Position numbers and translations under genes: made by a program. From positions 1-7,180 of the forward strand of contig CAIZKA010000310.1 of assembly GCA_903933395.1 (NCBI GenBank): a DNA stretch of 7,180 nucleotides, read 5' to 3'. Shown in pieces: positions 6,938 through 7,180 of the stretch. Positions within the stretch are counted from its first letter, which is position 1; each line of letters opens with the position of its first letter. The DNA comes from an uncultured beta proteobacterium. GTDB taxonomy: Bacteria > Pseudomonadota > Gammaproteobacteria > Burkholderiales > Rhodocyclaceae. Below the pieces are notes generated by a model, which made no database searches, had not been told where the DNA came from, and saw only the letters and a list, made by a program, of their open reading frames with translations.

Positions 6938-7180
6938 CTACAACCAGTGCTGATTCGGATAGCCGCCGGCCAGCGAACGCTGCAGGGCGGCACGGGCGAT
7001 CTGCCGCCCCCACTTGAATTCCTTGAACAGCACGACGAAGTTCCACATGTCGCGCAGCACCTTCGCCCGGTCGCGCCAGGACAGCGCCATCAGGGCCTGC
7101 GGAAAATCCGCCTCGTGCGGGCGGTCGAAGGCGATCTTCAGCGGGTTCCACTGGTCGCTGCAGCGACGCACCTCGGAGGC
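6938..7180 (-). CDS. Hypothetical protein, C-terminal part (runs off the right edge)
   Basis: The last 80 codons or so of a gene whose frame stays open to the window edge, so its start and main domains are not seen. A GTG at 7171 opens the same frame but probably is internal, since the residues before it (ASE) continue without a stop. The visible part reads RRCSDQWNPLKIAFDRPHEADFPQALMAL, then WRDRAKVLRDMWNFVVLFKEFKWGRQIARAALQRSLAGGYPNQHWL. It is helical, rich in tryptophan and arginine, with a moderately hydrophobic segment around MWNFVVLF that is too short and charged on both sides to be a sure membrane helix. I cannot name the family. It ends one base before the start of the next gene and so is probably the upstream member of the pgm transcript. 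Confidence 0.7.
   Translation of the reverse strand, partial: ASEVRRCSDQWNPLKIAFDRPHEADFPQALMALSWRDRAKVLRDMWNFVVLFKEFKWGRQIARAALQRSLAGGYPNQHWL

Overview
This is a GC-rich bacterial chromosomal window, probably from a betaproteobacterium, perhaps of the Rhodocyclales. That placement is an inference from base composition, the protein flavours and the style of the dispersed repeats. Most of it carries ordinary housekeeping or metabolic genes: a DUF1993 protein, an aldo/keto reductase, a cytochrome b561, an O-acetylhomoserine sulfhydrylase (MetY) and a PGM1-type phosphoglucomutase. I see no CRISPR array, phage module, defence island or convincing new multi-gene system.

Layout: 51-473 (+) encodes a small two-helix DUF3592 membrane protein. 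Its DNA is clearly poorer in GC (42-48% in two hand-counted lines) than the rest (72% in one line inside the aldo/keto reductase). It is followed by 316 bases with no credible gene (474-789). That stretch holds two stem-loops, and the second encloses a Shine-Dalgarno just before an ATG that opens a six-codon frame. I read it as a possible decayed insertion-sequence 5' end. Next come a DUF1993 protein (790-1296), a cluster of three GC-rich hairpins of dispersed-repeat type (1324-1410), a small unknown protein (1488-1751), a possible terminator, and a complete aldo/keto reductase (1803-2792).

Convergent with the reductase is a cytochrome b561 gene on the minus strand (2856-3431). It keeps all its recognisable heme-ligand histidines but has an in-frame TAA at codon 101, so it is either a very young pseudogene, a sequence error, or a recoded stop. 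Divergent from it is metY (3580-4851, +), with its own likely -10 box and ribosome binding site. A large nested inverted repeat (4857-4984) separates metY from the convergent minus-strand group.

The minus-strand group reads, in transcription order, an unknown protein entering from the right edge (7180-6938), an unknown 95-residue protein (6936-6649) and pgm (6652-5006). The first two are one base apart and the second overlaps pgm by ATGA, so they are very probably co-transcribed and translationally coupled. Pgm links glucose-1-phosphate and glucose-6-phosphate, which suggests that its unknown partners work in glycogen or cell-surface sugar metabolism, but nothing in their sequences proves it.
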